In this document: piece after piece, positions 46,116 through 58,150 of the stretch
Layout: every line of letters begins with the position of its first letter
Numbering within the stretch: position 1 is the stretch's first letter
Assembly: GCF_019880405.1 (NCBI RefSeq)
Contig: NZ_CP082269.1
Coordinates: forward strand, 3,844,001 to 3,908,000
Length of the DNA stretch: 64,000 nucleotides
Direction: 5' to 3'
DNA from: Enterobacter sp. C2
GTDB taxonomy: Bacteria > Pseudomonadota > Gammaproteobacteria > Enterobacterales > Enterobacteriaceae
Translations under genes and position numbers: made by a program
Notes under the pieces: generated by a model
Databases searched by the model: none
Told to the model about the DNA's origin: nothing
The model's input: the letters and a program-made list of their open reading frames with translations, nothing else

Positions 46116-46263
46116 TATTTCCCTGCAAAGATTCATTTGCTGAATTTTCAACCATTCAAACAATGCGTGATCTTCCGCCCAAAAAGTAAACAAAGCCGTG
46201 CTTCACTCTTCCCTTAACGTTTACGTGACATATCCTTAACATCTTACAAGGAGAACAAAAGCC

Positions 46264-48222
46264 ATGAGCCAAATACATAAACACTCTGTTCCCGCCAATA
46301 TCGCGGAAAATTGCCTGATTAACCCGGAGCAGTATGAGGCGAAATATCAGCAATCCGTTAGCGATCCTGAGACCTTCTGGGGTGAAGAAGGCAAAATTCT
46401 TGACTGGATCCGGCCCTATCAGAAGGTAAAAAATACCTCCTTCGCGCCGGGTAACGTCTCTATTAAATGGTATGAGGATGGCACGCTCAACCTGGCCGCC
46501 AACTGCCTCGACAGGCATCTGGCCGAGCGCGGCGATCAGACGGCTATTATCTGGGAAGGCGACGACGCCCAGCAGAGCAAACATATCTCTTATCGCGAGT
46601 TACACGCCGACGTCTGCCGCTTCGCCAATGCCCTGCTGGCGCTGGGCATCAAAAAAGGCGACGTGGTAGCGATCTATATGCCCATGGTGCCGGAAGCGGC
46701 GGTGGCCATGCTCGCCTGCGCGCGCATCGGCGCTATTCACTCCGTGATCTTTGGCGGCTTCTCACCGGAAGCGGTGGCCGGACGCATTATCGACTCCAGC
46801 TCACGGCTGGTGATCACCGCCGACGAGGGCGTGCGTGCCGAGCGCAGCATCCCGCTGAAAAAGAACGTCGACGATGCGCTGAAAAATCCCAACGTAACCA
46901 CTATCGAACATGTGGTAGTGCTCAAGCGTACCGGGGGCAATATTGAGTGGCAGGAGGGGCGCGATCTCTGGTGGAGCGACGTCATGGCGCAGGCCAGCAG
47001 CGAGCATCAGCCGGTAGAGATGAACGCGGAAGATCCGCTCTTTATCCTCTATACCTCTGGCTCCACCGGTAAGCCAAAAGGGGTGCTGCACACCACCGGC
47101 GGCTATCTGGTCTATGCAGCCACTACCTTTAAGTATGTCTTTGATTACCATCCCGGCGACATCTACTGGTGCACCGCCGACGTTGGCTGGGTCACCGGTC
47201 ACAGCTATCTGCTCTACGGCCCGCTGGCCTGCGGGGCCACTACTCTGATGTTTGAGGGGGTGCCGAACTGGCCTACCCCGGCGCGTATGGCTCAGGTGGT
47301 CGATAAGCACCAGGTTAATATTCTTTATACCGCGCCGACGGCGATCCGCGCGCTGATGGCGGAAGGCGACAAGGCGATTACCGGTACCGACCGATCGTCG
47401 CTGCGTATCCTCGGCTCGGTGGGTGAACCGATCAACCCGGAAGCCTGGGAGTGGTACTGGAAGAAGATCGGTAATGAGAAGTGCCCGGTCATCGACACCT
47501 GGTGGCAAACCGAAACCGGAGGCTTCATGATCGCTCCGCTGCCGGGCGCAACCGAGCTGAAAGCGGGCTCTGCGACCCGCCCCTTCTTTGGCGTTCAGCC
47601 TGCGCTGGTAGATAACGAAGGCACGCCGCTGGACGGTGCTACCGAAGGCAACCTGGCGATAGTCGACTCCTGGCCTGGACAGGCGCGTACGCTGTTTGGC
47701 GATCACGAGCGCTTCGAGCAGACCTACTTCTCGACCTTTAAAAACATGTACTTCAGCGGTGACGGCGCGCGGCGCGACGAGGACGGCTACTACTGGATCA
47801 CTGGCCGGGTGGACGACGTGCTCAACGTCTCCGGCCATCGCCTCGGCACGGCGGAGATTGAATCCGCGCTGGTCTCGCATCCGAAAATCGCGGAAGCGGC
47901 AGTCGTGGGCATCCCCCACAACATTAAGGGCCAGGCGATCTACGCCTACGTCACGCTGAATCACGGCGAAGAGCCGTCCCCGGCGCTCTACACCGAAGTG
48001 CGCAACTGGGTACGCAAAGAGATCGGCCCGCTGGCTACGCCGGACGTGCTGCACTGGACCGACTCGCTGCCGAAAACGCGCTCTGGCAAAATCATGCGCC
48101 GCATTCTGCGCAAGATTGCCGCAGGGGACACCAGCAACCTTGGGGATACCTCAACGCTGGCCGATCCAGGCGTAGTGGAAAAACTGCTCGAAGAGAAGCA
48201 GGGTATCACCATGCCGTCGTAA
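46264..48222 (+). CDS. acs: Acetyl-CoA synthetase
   Basis: A 652-residue AMP-forming enzyme that activates acetate to acetyl-CoA, the high-affinity acetate scavenging route. The adenylate-binding motif [11 protein letters not shown], the WWQTETGG motif and the C-terminal SGKIMRR with regulatory K609 (acetylated by Pat, deacetylated by CobB in relatives) are all in place. AAGGAG precedes the ATG. It leads the acs-yjcH-actP operon. A 9-bp hairpin separates it from yjcH. Confidence 0.98.
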   Translation: MSQIHKHSVPANIAENCLINPEQYEAKYQQSVSDPETFWGEEGKILDWIRPYQKVKNTSFAPGNVSIKWYEDGTLNLAANCLDRHLAERGDQTAIIWEGDDAQQSKHISYRELHADVCRFANALLALGIKKGDVVAIYMPMVPEAAVAMLACARIGAIHSVIFGGFSPEAVAGRIIDSSSRLVITADEGVRAERSIPLKKNVDDALKNPNVTTIEHVVVLKRTGGNIEWQEGRDLWWSDVMAQASSEHQPVEMNAEDPLFILYTSGSTGKPKGVLHTTGGYLVYAATTFKYVFDYHPGDIYWCTADVGWVTGHSYLLYGPLACGATTLMFEGVPNWPTPARMAQVVDKHQVNILYTAPTAIRALMAEGDKAITGTDRSSLRILGSVGEPINPEAWEWYWKKIGNEKCPVIDTWWQTETGGFMIAPLPGATELKAGSATRPFFGVQPALVDNEGTPLDGATEGNLAIVDSWPGQARTLFGDHERFEQTYFSTFKNMYFSGDGARRDEDGYYWITGRVDDVLNVSGHRLGTAEIESALVSHPKIAEAAVVGIPHNIKGQAIYAYVTLNHGEEPSPALYTEVRNWVRKEIGPLATPDVLHWTDSLPKTRSGKIMRRILRKIAAGDTSNLGDTSTLADPGVVEKLLEEKQGITMPS

Positions 48223-48236
48223 CGATTCCATCCTCA

Positions 48237-48258
48237 CCCTCTCCCGCATGGGAGAGGG
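48237..48258 (+). repeat. Intercistronic palindrome between acs and yjcH
   Basis: CCCTCTCCC (48237-48245) pairs perfectly with GGGAGAGGG (48250-48258) over GCAT. No T-run follows, so it is likelier an mRNA-stabilising or dispersed palindromic repeat than a terminator. Confidence 0.6.
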
Positions 48259-48302
48259 AATAATAATAACCTTCCCTACAAAATACGTCTGGAGACTCTG
48301 TG

Positions 48303-50263
<1,961 letters not shown>

Positions 50264-50272
50264 TCCTCCCCT

Positions 50273-50293
50273 CCCCGGCCATTCTGGCCGGGG
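50273..50293 (+). terminator. Hairpin after actP
   Basis: CCCCGGCC (50273-50280) pairs with GGCCGGGG (50286-50293) over ATTCT. A clear T-run is missing, though T-rich sequence follows some ten bases on. Confidence 0.5.
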
Positions 50294-50369
50294 ATCACAG
50301 TTCTCTTCTTACAGTCGCGATACAGTATCTCAATCTATTTGAAACGTTGTTTTAATGCGAGAGGATACG

Positions 50370-51659
50370 ATGAAGCGATATGCCCTTGTCGGAACCGGTG
50401 GTCGGGCCGGACTGTACATCTCTGCTATTGGCGGTCAGTGGCGTGAAACGGCGCAGCTGGTGGCCTTCTGCGATACCAACCAGACGCGGATGGACTACGC
50501 GAATCAGCTGTTACAGAGCAGCGATAGCGAGCCGGTATCCACCTGGAAAGCAGAGCAGTTTGCCGAGATGATCCGCGAAACACGTCCGGACACGATTATT
50601 GTCACTACCATGGACCGCACCCACGATGACTATATCGTGCGGGCGCTGCGGGCCGGGTGCGACGTCATTACTGAAAAGCCGATGACCATTGATGAGCAGC
50701 GCGCCCTGCGTATCCTTGACGCTATCGAAGAGACGGGCCGCAGCGTGCGCGTGGCCTTTAACTACCGCTACGCGCCACACCACAGCAAGATACGCGAGCT
50801 GCTGATGAACGGTACGATTGGCGAGGTCTACTCCGTGCATTTTGAGTGGCTGCTCAACACCGAACACGGCGCGGACTATTTCCGCCGCTGGCACCGGGAG
50901 AAGCGCAACAGCGGCGGCCTGCTGGTGCATAAGTCGACTCACCACTTCGACCTGATGAACTTCTGGCTGGGGAGCTATCCCGAGCGCGTCTACGCCGAGG
51001 GCGGGCTGCGCTTCTACGGTAAAGAGAATGCCGAGCGGCGCGGCGTCACGCAGTTCTATCCCCGCGCCCACGGCTATGAGCAGGCGAAAGCGGATCCCTT
51101 TGCATTACAGATGGCCGACAACCCTCAGCTGAAAGCGCTCTACCTCGACGCCGAGCATGAGGATAACTACTTCCGCGACCAGAGCGTATTTAGCGACGGA
51201 ATTACGATTGAAGACACCATGTCGGTGCTGGTGAAGTACCAGAACCAGGTGCAGCTCACCTACTCCCTGAATGCCTACCTGCCCTGGGAGGGGCTGAACG
51301 TGGTATTTAACGGCAGCGCGGGGCGGCTGGAGATGAAGCTGGTGGAGAAATCCTACGTTAACGCCGGCGGTGCACGCGAGAACGAAGGTAGCCTGGAAGG
51401 GTGCGACATTACGGTCTTTCCGATGTTTGCCGCGCCGTGGAAGGCGGAGTTCACCGTTGGCGAAGGCGGCCACGGCGGTGGGGATAATGCCATGCTGGCG
51501 GATCTGTTCGGCGAACCGGGGGACGATCCCCTCAAGCGCGCCGCCGATCACCGGGCGGGCGCGATGTCGATCCTCACCGGCATTGCCGGGAATATCTCCA
51601 TGCAGCAGCAGCGCCCGGTTAACTTCCGCGAATTTGAGTTGGTCACCCGACTGAAGTAG
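50370..51659 (+). CDS. Gfo/Idh/MocA-family oxidoreductase
   Basis: A 429-residue NAD(P)-dependent sugar or cyclitol dehydrogenase-like protein. The N-terminal Rossmann motif is GTGGRAG; the family signature VITEKPMT supplies the catalytic Lys, and the C-terminal domain has STHHFDLMNFW with a likely catalytic His. The substrate is unknown and no sugar transporter is adjacent. Start at 50370 follows GAGAGGA. It is an accessory gene between actP and the CidAB-like pair, not present there in E. coli as far as remembered. Confidence 0.85.
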   Translation: MKRYALVGTGGRAGLYISAIGGQWRETAQLVAFCDTNQTRMDYANQLLQSSDSEPVSTWKAEQFAEMIRETRPDTIIVTTMDRTHDDYIVRALRAGCDVITEKPMTIDEQRALRILDAIEETGRSVRVAFNYRYAPHHSKIRELLMNGTIGEVYSVHFEWLLNTEHGADYFRRWHREKRNSGGLLVHKSTHHFDLMNFWLGSYPERVYAEGGLRFYGKENAERRGVTQFYPRAHGYEQAKADPFALQMADNPQLKALYLDAEHEDNYFRDQSVFSDGITIEDTMSVLVKYQNQVQLTYSLNAYLPWEGLNVVFNGSAGRLEMKLVEKSYVNAGGARENEGSLEGCDITVFPMFAAPWKAEFTVGEGGHGGGDNAMLADLFGEPGDDPLKRAADHRAGAMSILTGIAGNISMQQQRPVNFREFELVTRLK

Positions 51660-51674
51660 ACCTCACGCCGCTGG

Positions 51675-52364
51675 TCAGAACATGATCCGTGCGACCAGCG
51701 GCGCAATCAGCACCATCACCACCCCGGAAAGCATCATTACCAGGCTGGCAACAACGCCCTCCTGCTGGCCCAGCTCGTAGGATCGCGCCGTTCCCGCCCC
51801 GTGCGAGGCCGCGCCAAACCCTGCCCCTTTTGCCATGCCCTCCCGGATGGCAAGACGCAGAAACAGCATATCCCCTACTGCCATCCCGAAGACGCCCGTG
51901 ACCACCACAAACAGCGCCACCAGATCCGGCTGGCCTCCCAGCGGCCCGGCCGCTGCCAGCGCAAAGGGCGTGGTGACCGAACGCACCGCCAGGCTGCGCT
52001 GGATCTCATCCGGCAGGGTAAACAGACGTGCCAGCCATACCGAGCTGGTCACCGCCACTACCGTCGCAGTGACTGTCCCGGCGGTAAGCGACATCCAGTG
52101 ACGCTTGATCATCGGCAGGTTGTCATAGACCGGCACCGCAAAGGCGATGGTTGCCGGACCGAGCAGCCATAGCAGCCAGTGCGCCTCGCCCATGTAGTTC
52201 TGGTAGGAGATATGACCGAACACCAGCATCAGCACCAGCACAATCGGCGTGCAGACCAGCGGCATCAGGGGCAGCGTACGAAAGCGGCGATAGAGCCTTT
52301 TATTGGCAAAGTAGATGAGTAGCGTGACGCCCAGGCAGAGCAGACCCATGTGAAAGTCAGTCAT
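51675..52364 (-). CDS. LrgB/CidB-family membrane protein
   Basis: A 229-residue inner-membrane protein with about six hydrophobic segments. LrgB family stretches include LGPATIAFAVPVY, SVTTPFALA and ASHGAGTARSYELG. CidB/LrgB proteins work with CidA/LrgA in holin-like membrane permeabilisation or in transport of pyruvate and related metabolites. Its ATG overlaps the stop of the upstream cidA-like gene by four bases. E. coli YohK is a distant paralogue. Confidence 0.88.
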   Translation of the reverse strand: MTDFHMGLLCLGVTLLIYFANKRLYRRFRTLPLMPLVCTPIVLVLMLVFGHISYQNYMGEAHWLLWLLGPATIAFAVPVYDNLPMIKRHWMSLTAGTVTATVVAVTSSVWLARLFTLPDEIQRSLAVRSVTTPFALAAAGPLGGQPDLVALFVVVTGVFGMAVGDMLFLRLAIREGMAKGAGFGAASHGAGTARSYELGQQEGVVASLVMMLSGVVMVLIAPLVARIMF

Positions 52365-52768
52365 GGCCGCTGCCTGCGAAGTTCGTAGCGGTAGACCTTA
52401 TCCACCACCCAGGCCGTTGCCCCGAGAACCATCAGCGTGCTCAGGGCAATGACGGCAAAAATACGCCAGCCGTCGATCAGCAGCAGCTGGGCGTAATTCA
52501 CCACCGCCACCACCGCAGGCACAAAAAAGAGCAGCATCTCTGCCAGCAGCCAGCTTGCTCCGGCCCGCACCCATTTCAGGGGAACGATGCGGCACGTCAC
52601 CAGTGCGAGCAGAATGACCATGCCTACCAGGTTAGCAGGCAGCGGCAGGCTGAGCCATTGCACCAGATGCTGGGCCATAACAAAGAGACCGGCATAGAGC
52701 AGCACCTGCAGCGGGATTTGCAGTCGGCGCAGGAGAGCAGGCGTAACACGGCTTAACGCCACGTCCAT
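52361..52768 (-). CDS. LrgA/CidA-family holin-like protein
   Basis: A 135-residue protein with four hydrophobic segments. The family core LPLPANLVGMVILLALV, KWVRAGASWLLAEMLLFFVPA and VAVVNYAQLL is intact. Start taken as the ATG at 52768 (MDVALSRV); a GTG at 52816 would add 16 residues. It is the first gene of the cidAB-like operon and divergent from a LysR-type gene, the usual CidR arrangement. Confidence 0.82.
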   Translation of the reverse strand: MDVALSRVTPALLRRLQIPLQVLLYAGLFVMAQHLVQWLSLPLPANLVGMVILLALVTCRIVPLKWVRAGASWLLAEMLLFFVPAVVAVVNYAQLLLIDGWRIFAVIALSTLMVLGATAWVVDKVYRYELRRQRP

Positions 52769-52903
52769 TAGGGTATGTCCATGAGATGTGATCGAAGACA
52801 CAGTATAGAGAGCCACTACAGCGGGTTGAAATGAATTAAACTCATCGCATGCATAGTCTTCCGGAATAATAGTTTTCCGGAATAACGGTTGAAAGGAATA
52901 GCC

Positions 52904-53791
52904 ATGGATATCAGAACGCTGCGCTATTTTGTGGAGGTCGTGCGTCAGCAGAGTTTCACCCGCGCAGCGGAGCGGCTGTTCGTCACCCAGCCCACTATCA
53001 GCAAAATGTTAAAAAACCTGGAGGACGAGCTAAACACGACCCTGCTGATCCGCGATGGACGCAGGCTGCTGCTCACCGATACCGGCCGGGTGGTGTTTGA
53101 ACGTGGCCAGGCCATCCTTGCCGAGTTCCGCCAGTTGGAGGCCGAGCTGGACGATATTCAGCATCTCAACAAAGGGGTGCTGCGGCTGGGCATACCGCCG
53201 ATGGTGGGCATGCTGATGGCCGGGCCGATCGGCCTGTTTCGCCAGCGTCATCCCGGCGTGGAGCTGAAAATCGCCGAGTTTGGTGGTTTAACGGTCCAGC
53301 AGGCGGTAATGAACGGCGAGCTGGATCTAGCGATGACGGCGCTGCCGGTAGAAGAGGAGAGCGCCCTGACTACCCTCCCCCTATTCAGTCATCCGCTATG
53401 CGTGCTGGTCCCCCGATCCGGCGACTGGCTGAAATGCAAGGCGGTCTCTCCCGAGATGCTGGCCGACCATCCGCTGCTGATCTACAACGAGGATTTTGCC
53501 CTCAGCCAGCAGCTAATGCAGCTTTTCAACCGGCATGATGTGAAGCCGCGCATCGCCGTACGCAGCGGCCAGTGGGATTTTCTGGCGGCAATGGTGCAGG
53601 CGGGAGTGGGGATTGCGATTTTGCCGGAGCCCATCTGCCAGCGGCTGGACAAGCAGACATTGCGCTGGATCCCTTTGCAGAGTGATTTGCAGTGGCAGTT
53701 GGGAATGATCTGGCGGGAGGGGATCTATCTGTCGCACAGTGCCCAGGCGTGGCTGGCGTGCTGCGAGGGGTTTTGGCTACCGCCAGAGTAA
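52904..53791 (+). CDS. LysR-family regulator, CidR-like
   Basis: A 295-residue LysR-type regulator. The N-terminal winged helix-turn-helix (MDIRTLRYFVEVVRQQSFTRAAERLFVTQPTISKMLKNLE) is canonical, and a periplasmic-binding-like effector domain covers about 90-295. It is divergent from the CidA/CidB-like pair with a 135-bp gap, so it probably controls them, in relatives in response to acetate or pyruvate-linked signals. AAAGGAA precedes the ATG. Proximity to the acetate operon is suggestive. Confidence 0.88.
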   Translation: MDIRTLRYFVEVVRQQSFTRAAERLFVTQPTISKMLKNLEDELNTTLLIRDGRRLLLTDTGRVVFERGQAILAEFRQLEAELDDIQHLNKGVLRLGIPPMVGMLMAGPIGLFRQRHPGVELKIAEFGGLTVQQAVMNGELDLAMTALPVEEESALTTLPLFSHPLCVLVPRSGDWLKCKAVSPEMLADHPLLIYNEDFALSQQLMQLFNRHDVKPRIAVRSGQWDFLAAMVQAGVGIAILPEPICQRLDKQTLRWIPLQSDLQWQLGMIWREGIYLSHSAQAWLACCEGFWLPPE

Positions 53792-53794
53792 AAA

Positions 53795-53828
53795 AGCCGG
53801 GTGGCAGCTTCGCCTTACCCGGCCTACG
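53795..53828. repeat. REP element between the LysR gene and yjcE
   Basis: GCCGGGTGGC...GCCTTACCCGGCCTACGG, a REP variant related to the elements at 910-938 and 38123-38154, between convergent genes. Confidence 0.75.
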
Positions 53829-53829
53829 G

Positions 53830-55476
53830 TTATTTATTCTCTATCAGCAGTGCTTCCAGCAGGTCGAGATCGTGTAGCAGCTTCTGCATCGTCTCGTTAC
53901 TGATCTGTCGCGTGGCCCGCAGGTGATACAGCTCGGCGCGCTCGGAGCGCAGCGCGGCCAGACGGAAACGACGCTCAAGGTTCTCCTCCTGCATTGAGCC
54001 CTCAGCGTTGTTACGCCCTTCGGCCCGACGGCGCAGGTTACCGATTACTCGTGAGCTTACCTCGGTCAGCAGCTCATTATCGATGTTCTCTTCGCTGTTG
54101 GCCGCCAGACGCTCCTGCATTTTCTGGATCGCCACAATCGCCACATCGGCAGTGACCGAACGCGCCAGACGCTCCTCTTTCGCCTGCTGAACATGGTCCC
54201 CAACCTCCATATGCTGAAGCAGGATCGGCAGCATTACCACACCAACAAACAGCGAGAAGAGGATCACACCGGCAGCGAGGAACACCAGTTCGTAGCGGGC
54301 CGGGAAGACGTTACCGTCAGGCAGCAGCAGCGGGATAGAGAGCACGCCCGCGAGGGTAATGGCCCCACGCACCCCGGCGAAAGAGGCGATCAGCAGCTCA
54401 CGGGTACTCCAGGAGCCGAACTCCATCGGCTTGCTGGTTAAGAAGCGCTGACTGAATTTTTTCATTGTCCACAGCCAGCCGAAACGCACCAGCATCAGCG
54501 CGGCGTAGATCAGCACGATGTCGGTAAACAGCATCCAGGTTTCGACGTTGGGGTCGGCCTCGGCGGCCACCAGCGAGGATTCGAGGATCCCCGGCAGTTG
54601 CAGGCCCAGCAGCAGGAACACCATGCCGTTAAACACAAACTCCAGCATCGACCAGGTGCTGTTGGCCCGCAGGCGCATCGCCAGCGGCGCGCGGCGCATC
54701 ACTCCGGAGCGGGTGATGGTCATCCCTGCCGCTACGGCGGCCAGAATGCCCGAGAAGCCAATGTGTTCCGCAATCAGGTAGGAGGCAAACGGCAGCAGGA
54801 ACAGCAGCACGATCTGCGTCGCTGGCTCATCGCCGCCCCAGCGGCTGAGGAAGCGCAGCGAGCGGCCATACAGCCAGCTCACGATGAAGCCCGCCAGGAT
54901 ACCGCCCACCGCCACCTTAAGGAACTCTACCGAGGCCCCGCCGACGGTAAACACCATCGTGCCCATCGCCACCGCGACGGCAAACTTCAGCGAAACCAGG
55001 CCGGAGGCGTCGTTCATTAACGCTTCGCCCTGCAGAATGCCCATGATTTTTTTCGGGATGCGTCCCTCTCCGACGATGCCGGAGAGCGCCACGGCGTCGG
55101 TCGGAGAGAGCACGGCTGCCAGCGCTAAGGCCGGCACCAGCGGAATACCCGGTACGATCCAGTAGATAAGGAAGCCAATGCCGACCACGGTGACCAGCAC
55201 CAGCGCCAGCGCGAGACCGAGGATCTCCCGCCCGTGTTCGAGGAACTCCCGCGTCGGCGTTTTCCAGCCGTCGGCGAACAGCAGCGGTGGAATGAACAGC
55301 ACCAGAAACAGCTCGGGATCGAACTCAACGTGCAGGCCAAACGTCGGCAGTGCCAGCATTGCGCCGATGGCAATCTGCATCAGCGGCAGCGGGATCTGGA
55401 ACGGTAAAACGCGCGTGATAACGCCGGAGAGAGAGACCACAAGGGTCATGATGAGAATGGTAAAGAAGATTTCCAT
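53830..55476 (-). CDS. yjcE: CPA1-type Na+(K+)/H+ antiporter YjcE
   Basis: A 548-residue inner-membrane antiporter almost identical to E. coli YjcE (549). Twelve or so hydrophobic segments are followed by a charged, helical cytoplasmic tail (about 415-548). The ion-binding acids lie in LSPTDAVALSG and GEALMNDASGL, and FAGVRGAITLAG is also conserved. Start at 55476 (MEIFFTIL) has AGGGAA seven bases upstream; the upstream extension to 55545 is not family sequence. Confidence 0.95.
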   Translation of the reverse strand: MEIFFTILIMTLVVSLSGVITRVLPFQIPLPLMQIAIGAMLALPTFGLHVEFDPELFLVLFIPPLLFADGWKTPTREFLEHGREILGLALALVLVTVVGIGFLIYWIVPGIPLVPALALAAVLSPTDAVALSGIVGEGRIPKKIMGILQGEALMNDASGLVSLKFAVAVAMGTMVFTVGGASVEFLKVAVGGILAGFIVSWLYGRSLRFLSRWGGDEPATQIVLLFLLPFASYLIAEHIGFSGILAAVAAGMTITRSGVMRRAPLAMRLRANSTWSMLEFVFNGMVFLLLGLQLPGILESSLVAAEADPNVETWMLFTDIVLIYAALMLVRFGWLWTMKKFSQRFLTSKPMEFGSWSTRELLIASFAGVRGAITLAGVLSIPLLLPDGNVFPARYELVFLAAGVILFSLFVGVVMLPILLQHMEVGDHVQQAKEERLARSVTADVAIVAIQKMQERLAANSEENIDNELLTEVSSRVIGNLRRRAEGRNNAEGSMQEENLERRFRLAALRSERAELYHLRATRQISNETMQKLLHDLDLLEALLIENK

Positions 55477-55595
55477 GCGTTCCCTGTTTGCGATGTTTTT
55501 TATATCGAGAGGTGACGAACGATGACGAGGCATCATGCCTCTCATAATAGAACATGCAGGCTAACGCAAAGGAAACAAGATGTGCCTTAAAAACA

Positions 55596-55623
55596 AAAAT
55601 GGGCGGCCAGAGCCACCCATTTT
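55596..55623 (-). terminator. Terminator after ghxP
   Basis: On the - strand AAAATGGGTGGC pairs with GCCGCCCATTTT (one mismatch) and continues into TTTTTGTTTTT, between ghxP and yjcE. Confidence 0.75.
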
Positions 55624-55638
55624 AAGGTGCAGAGGGGC

Positions 55639-56988
55639 TTAGATTGCCCAGCCGCCCGCGTAGAAGGCCACCAGCGCAATGGCGATCACCACCGTGCCGA
55701 TATTCAGACGACGCCATTCGCCAGAGACGATGCGGCCAATCACCAGCGAGGCGAAGCCGATCATGATGCCGGTAACGATGTTACAGGTCAGCACGATAAA
55801 GACGGCGGTGATCAGACCGGCCATCGCATCAACAAAATCGGCAAAGTCGATTTTAGCCACGTTGCTCAGCATCAGCAGGCCAACGTACATCAGCGCCGGC
55901 GCCGTGGCGTAGGCCGGAACCAGGTAGGAGAGCGGGGAGAGGAACAGGATCAGCAGGAACAGCACGCCAACGGTAATGGCCGTCAGCCCGGTTTTACCGC
56001 CCGCTGCCGTACCGGCCGCCGATTCGATATAGACCGCTGCCGGGGCTGCACCCACCAGGCCGGAGAAGACGCTGCTCAGGGAGTCGGTGGTCAGCGCTTT
56101 GCCGCCATCGATAATCTGGCCGTCTTTATCCAGCAGGTTTGCCTGGCCAGCTACCGCGCGGATAGTCCCGGTGGCATCGAACACCGCCGTCATCACCAGC
56201 GCCAGCACGCTTGGCAGCACCAGCGGGTTCAACGCGCCAACGATGTCCAGGCTACCGATCAGCGAGTTGCCTTGATCGTCGCTCAGCGACGGCATAGCAA
56301 AAATGCCGGAGAAGTGTACGGTCGGATCGAAAAGCAGACCCACAATCGACACGCCAATGATGGTCAGCAGGATACCGCCCGGCACCTTCAGCTTCTCCAG
56401 GCCGATAATCACAGCCAGACCAATCAGAGACATCATCACCGGGAAGCTGTCGAAGTTGCCCAGCGCCACCGGCAGCCCTTCAATCGGGTTTTTCACCACC
56501 AGGCCAACGCCGTTGGCGGCGATCAGCAGCAGGAACAGGCCGATACCGATCCCAGTGCCATGCGCCACGCCCTGCGGCAAGTTGCGCAGGATCCAGCTAC
56601 GAATGCCGGTGGCGGAGATCACGGTAAACAGGACGCCCATCAGGAACACTGCGCCAAGGGCGACCGGGACGCTAATCTGCTGGCCCAGCACCAGGCTGAA
56701 GGCGGTAAAGGCGGTCAGTGAGATGGCACAGCCAATGGCCAGCGGCAGGTTTGCCCACAGCCCCATGACGATTGAGCCCACACCGGCCACCAGACAGGTA
56801 GCAACGAACACCGCGGCGGGTGGGAAACCCGCTTTTCCTAACATGCCTGGAACGACGATCACGGAGTAGACCATCGCGAGGAAGGTGGTTAACCCGGCGA
56901 CGACTTCCTGACGGACAGTGCTGCCACGAGCAGAAATTTTAAACCAGGCGTCAAGCGAACCGCCGGTACGCGCTGAAGGCGTAGACAT
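55639..56988 (-). CDS. ghxP: Guanine/hypoxanthine permease GhxP
   Basis: A 449-residue NCS2/AzgA-family proton symporter importing guanine and hypoxanthine, the same length as E. coli GhxP (YjcD). Features include [17 protein letters not shown] near the N-terminus, [17 protein letters not shown] and [17 protein letters not shown]. Start is the ATG at 56988 (MSTPSART), ten bases after AGGGG; an ATG three codons earlier is too close. The 341-bp upstream gap contains a clear promoter and three PurR-like boxes. Confidence 0.96.
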   Translation of the reverse strand: MSTPSARTGGSLDAWFKISARGSTVRQEVVAGLTTFLAMVYSVIVVPGMLGKAGFPPAAVFVATCLVAGVGSIVMGLWANLPLAIGCAISLTAFTAFSLVLGQQISVPVALGAVFLMGVLFTVISATGIRSWILRNLPQGVAHGTGIGIGLFLLLIAANGVGLVVKNPIEGLPVALGNFDSFPVMMSLIGLAVIIGLEKLKVPGGILLTIIGVSIVGLLFDPTVHFSGIFAMPSLSDDQGNSLIGSLDIVGALNPLVLPSVLALVMTAVFDATGTIRAVAGQANLLDKDGQIIDGGKALTTDSLSSVFSGLVGAAPAAVYIESAAGTAAGGKTGLTAITVGVLFLLILFLSPLSYLVPAYATAPALMYVGLLMLSNVAKIDFADFVDAMAGLITAVFIVLTCNIVTGIMIGFASLVIGRIVSGEWRRLNIGTVVIAIALVAFYAGGWAI

Positions 56989-57099
56989 AGAAAACATCCC
57001 CTGAAGAGTTTTATTTTTCGTTGTTTAGCGTGGTGGACAATCCACTGCCCGTTAAACGTCATCGTTCCGAAACAGGTTGTGGCTAAGCAGAGCCACAAA

Positions 57100-57115
57100 A
57101 AGCAAACGTTTAACT
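57100..57115. promoter_or_regulatory. PurR-like box 1
   Basis: AAGCAAACGTTTAACT carries the GCAAACGTTT core of the PurR operator. It lies downstream of the ghxP promoter on the - strand, in the transcribed leader. Confidence 0.6.
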
Positions 57116-57142
57116 CCGCGCAAACAAAACGGCTGTAAAAAA

Positions 57143-57158
57143 AGGCAAACGATTATCT
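57143..57158. promoter_or_regulatory. PurR-like box 2, overlapping the ghxP -10
   Basis: AGGCAAACGATTATCT has the GCAAACG half-site and overlaps the GATAAT -10 hexamer of ghxP (57152-57157). Confidence 0.45.
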
Positions 57159-57181
57159 AGCGTTCCCAGGGGGCATTTCAA
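57152..57181 (-). promoter_or_regulatory. ghxP promoter
   Basis: On the - strand TTGAAA (57176-57181) and GATAAT (57152-57157) with an 18-bp spacer. Confidence 0.6.
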
Positions 57182-57241
57182 CTTAACTTTATCGGTTTTT
57201 ACTAAATTTCCCTTATGACGGCGAAAAACCAGGCAGCGGAT

Positions 57242-57257
57242 GCGCAAACGTTGTCGT
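57242..57257. promoter_or_regulatory. PurR-like box 3 (best match)
   Basis: GCGCAAACGTTGTCGT differs from the strong PurR consensus ACGCAAACGTTTTCGT at two positions. It lies about 60 bp upstream of the ghxP -35. E. coli ghxP is a PurR target. Confidence 0.65.
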
Positions 57258-57329
57258 CTATGCGCAACCTGGCAACATTTTTGACCAGACCCGCACCCGT
57301 CTCTCTTCATCCATCGTTTTTTAACATGC

Positions 57330-57998
57330 TCACGCGCCGGGAAGATCGAAGGGGCCGCCCTGGGCGATGGCGCGCTGCCACGCCGGACGATTTTCAACCC
57401 GCGTTTTCCACGCCTGCAGGTTGGGCAGATGGTCGACGCCGCCGCGTGCCAGCAGGGCAAATACCGGGAAGCTCATCTGAATATCCGCCATGCTGGGCTG
57501 CTCGCCGGTAAACCACGGCTGGCTGCCGAGCTGCGACTCAATGTAGCGCGCATGGGTTTCAAGCTGTTTATTGAGCCAGGCTTTTTGCACGCCCTCCCCT
57601 AACGCCTTGCCCAGGGTACGCAAGCCAAAGGGCACCGGCGGTTTGCCGAGGCTGCCAAACACCAGCTTCATGAGCAGAAGGGGCATCAGCGATCCTTCGG
57701 CATAGTGCAGCCAGAAACGGTATTGGAGCTTCTGTTGCGTATCCGTTGGCTTGAGCTGACCGCGGGTATCATAGGTTTCCTGCAAATGTTCGAGGATCGC
57801 GCCGGATTCGGCGACGATGGTGCCGTTATCATCCAGCACCGGTGATTTCCCAAGCGGATGCACTCTCTTTAGCGCCTCGGGGGCCATCATGGTTTTTTCG
57901 CGCTGGTAGCGCACAATTTGGTAGGGCAGACCCAGCTCTTCCAGGGCCCAAAGAACGCGCTGGGAACGCGACTGATTAAGATGATGTACAGTGATCAC
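57330..57998 (-). CDS. Glutathione S-transferase family protein
   Basis: A 222-residue GST. The N-terminal thioredoxin-like domain starts ITVHHLNQSRSQRVLWALEELG with a likely catalytic Ser/Asn near residue 8-10, and contains the cis-Pro and glutathione contacts GKSPVLDD and VAESGAI. The C-terminal helical domain has the SMADIQMSF N-capping box. The conjugated or isomerised substrate is unknown. It lies between ghxP and the soxR locus, fitting an oxidative/xenobiotic stress neighbourhood. Confidence 0.85.
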   Translation of the reverse strand: MITVHHLNQSRSQRVLWALEELGLPYQIVRYQREKTMMAPEALKRVHPLGKSPVLDDNGTIVAESGAILEHLQETYDTRGQLKPTDTQQKLQYRFWLHYAEGSLMPLLLMKLVFGSLGKPPVPFGLRTLGKALGEGVQKAWLNKQLETHARYIESQLGSQPWFTGEQPSMADIQMSFPVFALLARGGVDHLPNLQAWKTRVENRPAWQRAIAQGGPFDLPGA

Positions 57999-58150
57999 GG
58001 TTGTCTCCTGCTATCGATATGAGATAAGGCCTTGTCAGGCTTGCCCTTGCCTTCCCTAACTATAGAAAATTGCGCATGATCCGCGAAAAATTTCGGCAAA
58101 ACAGACAGGCTTATCTCTGGCAATCTCGGTCTGGTGGCATAGACTAAAAG

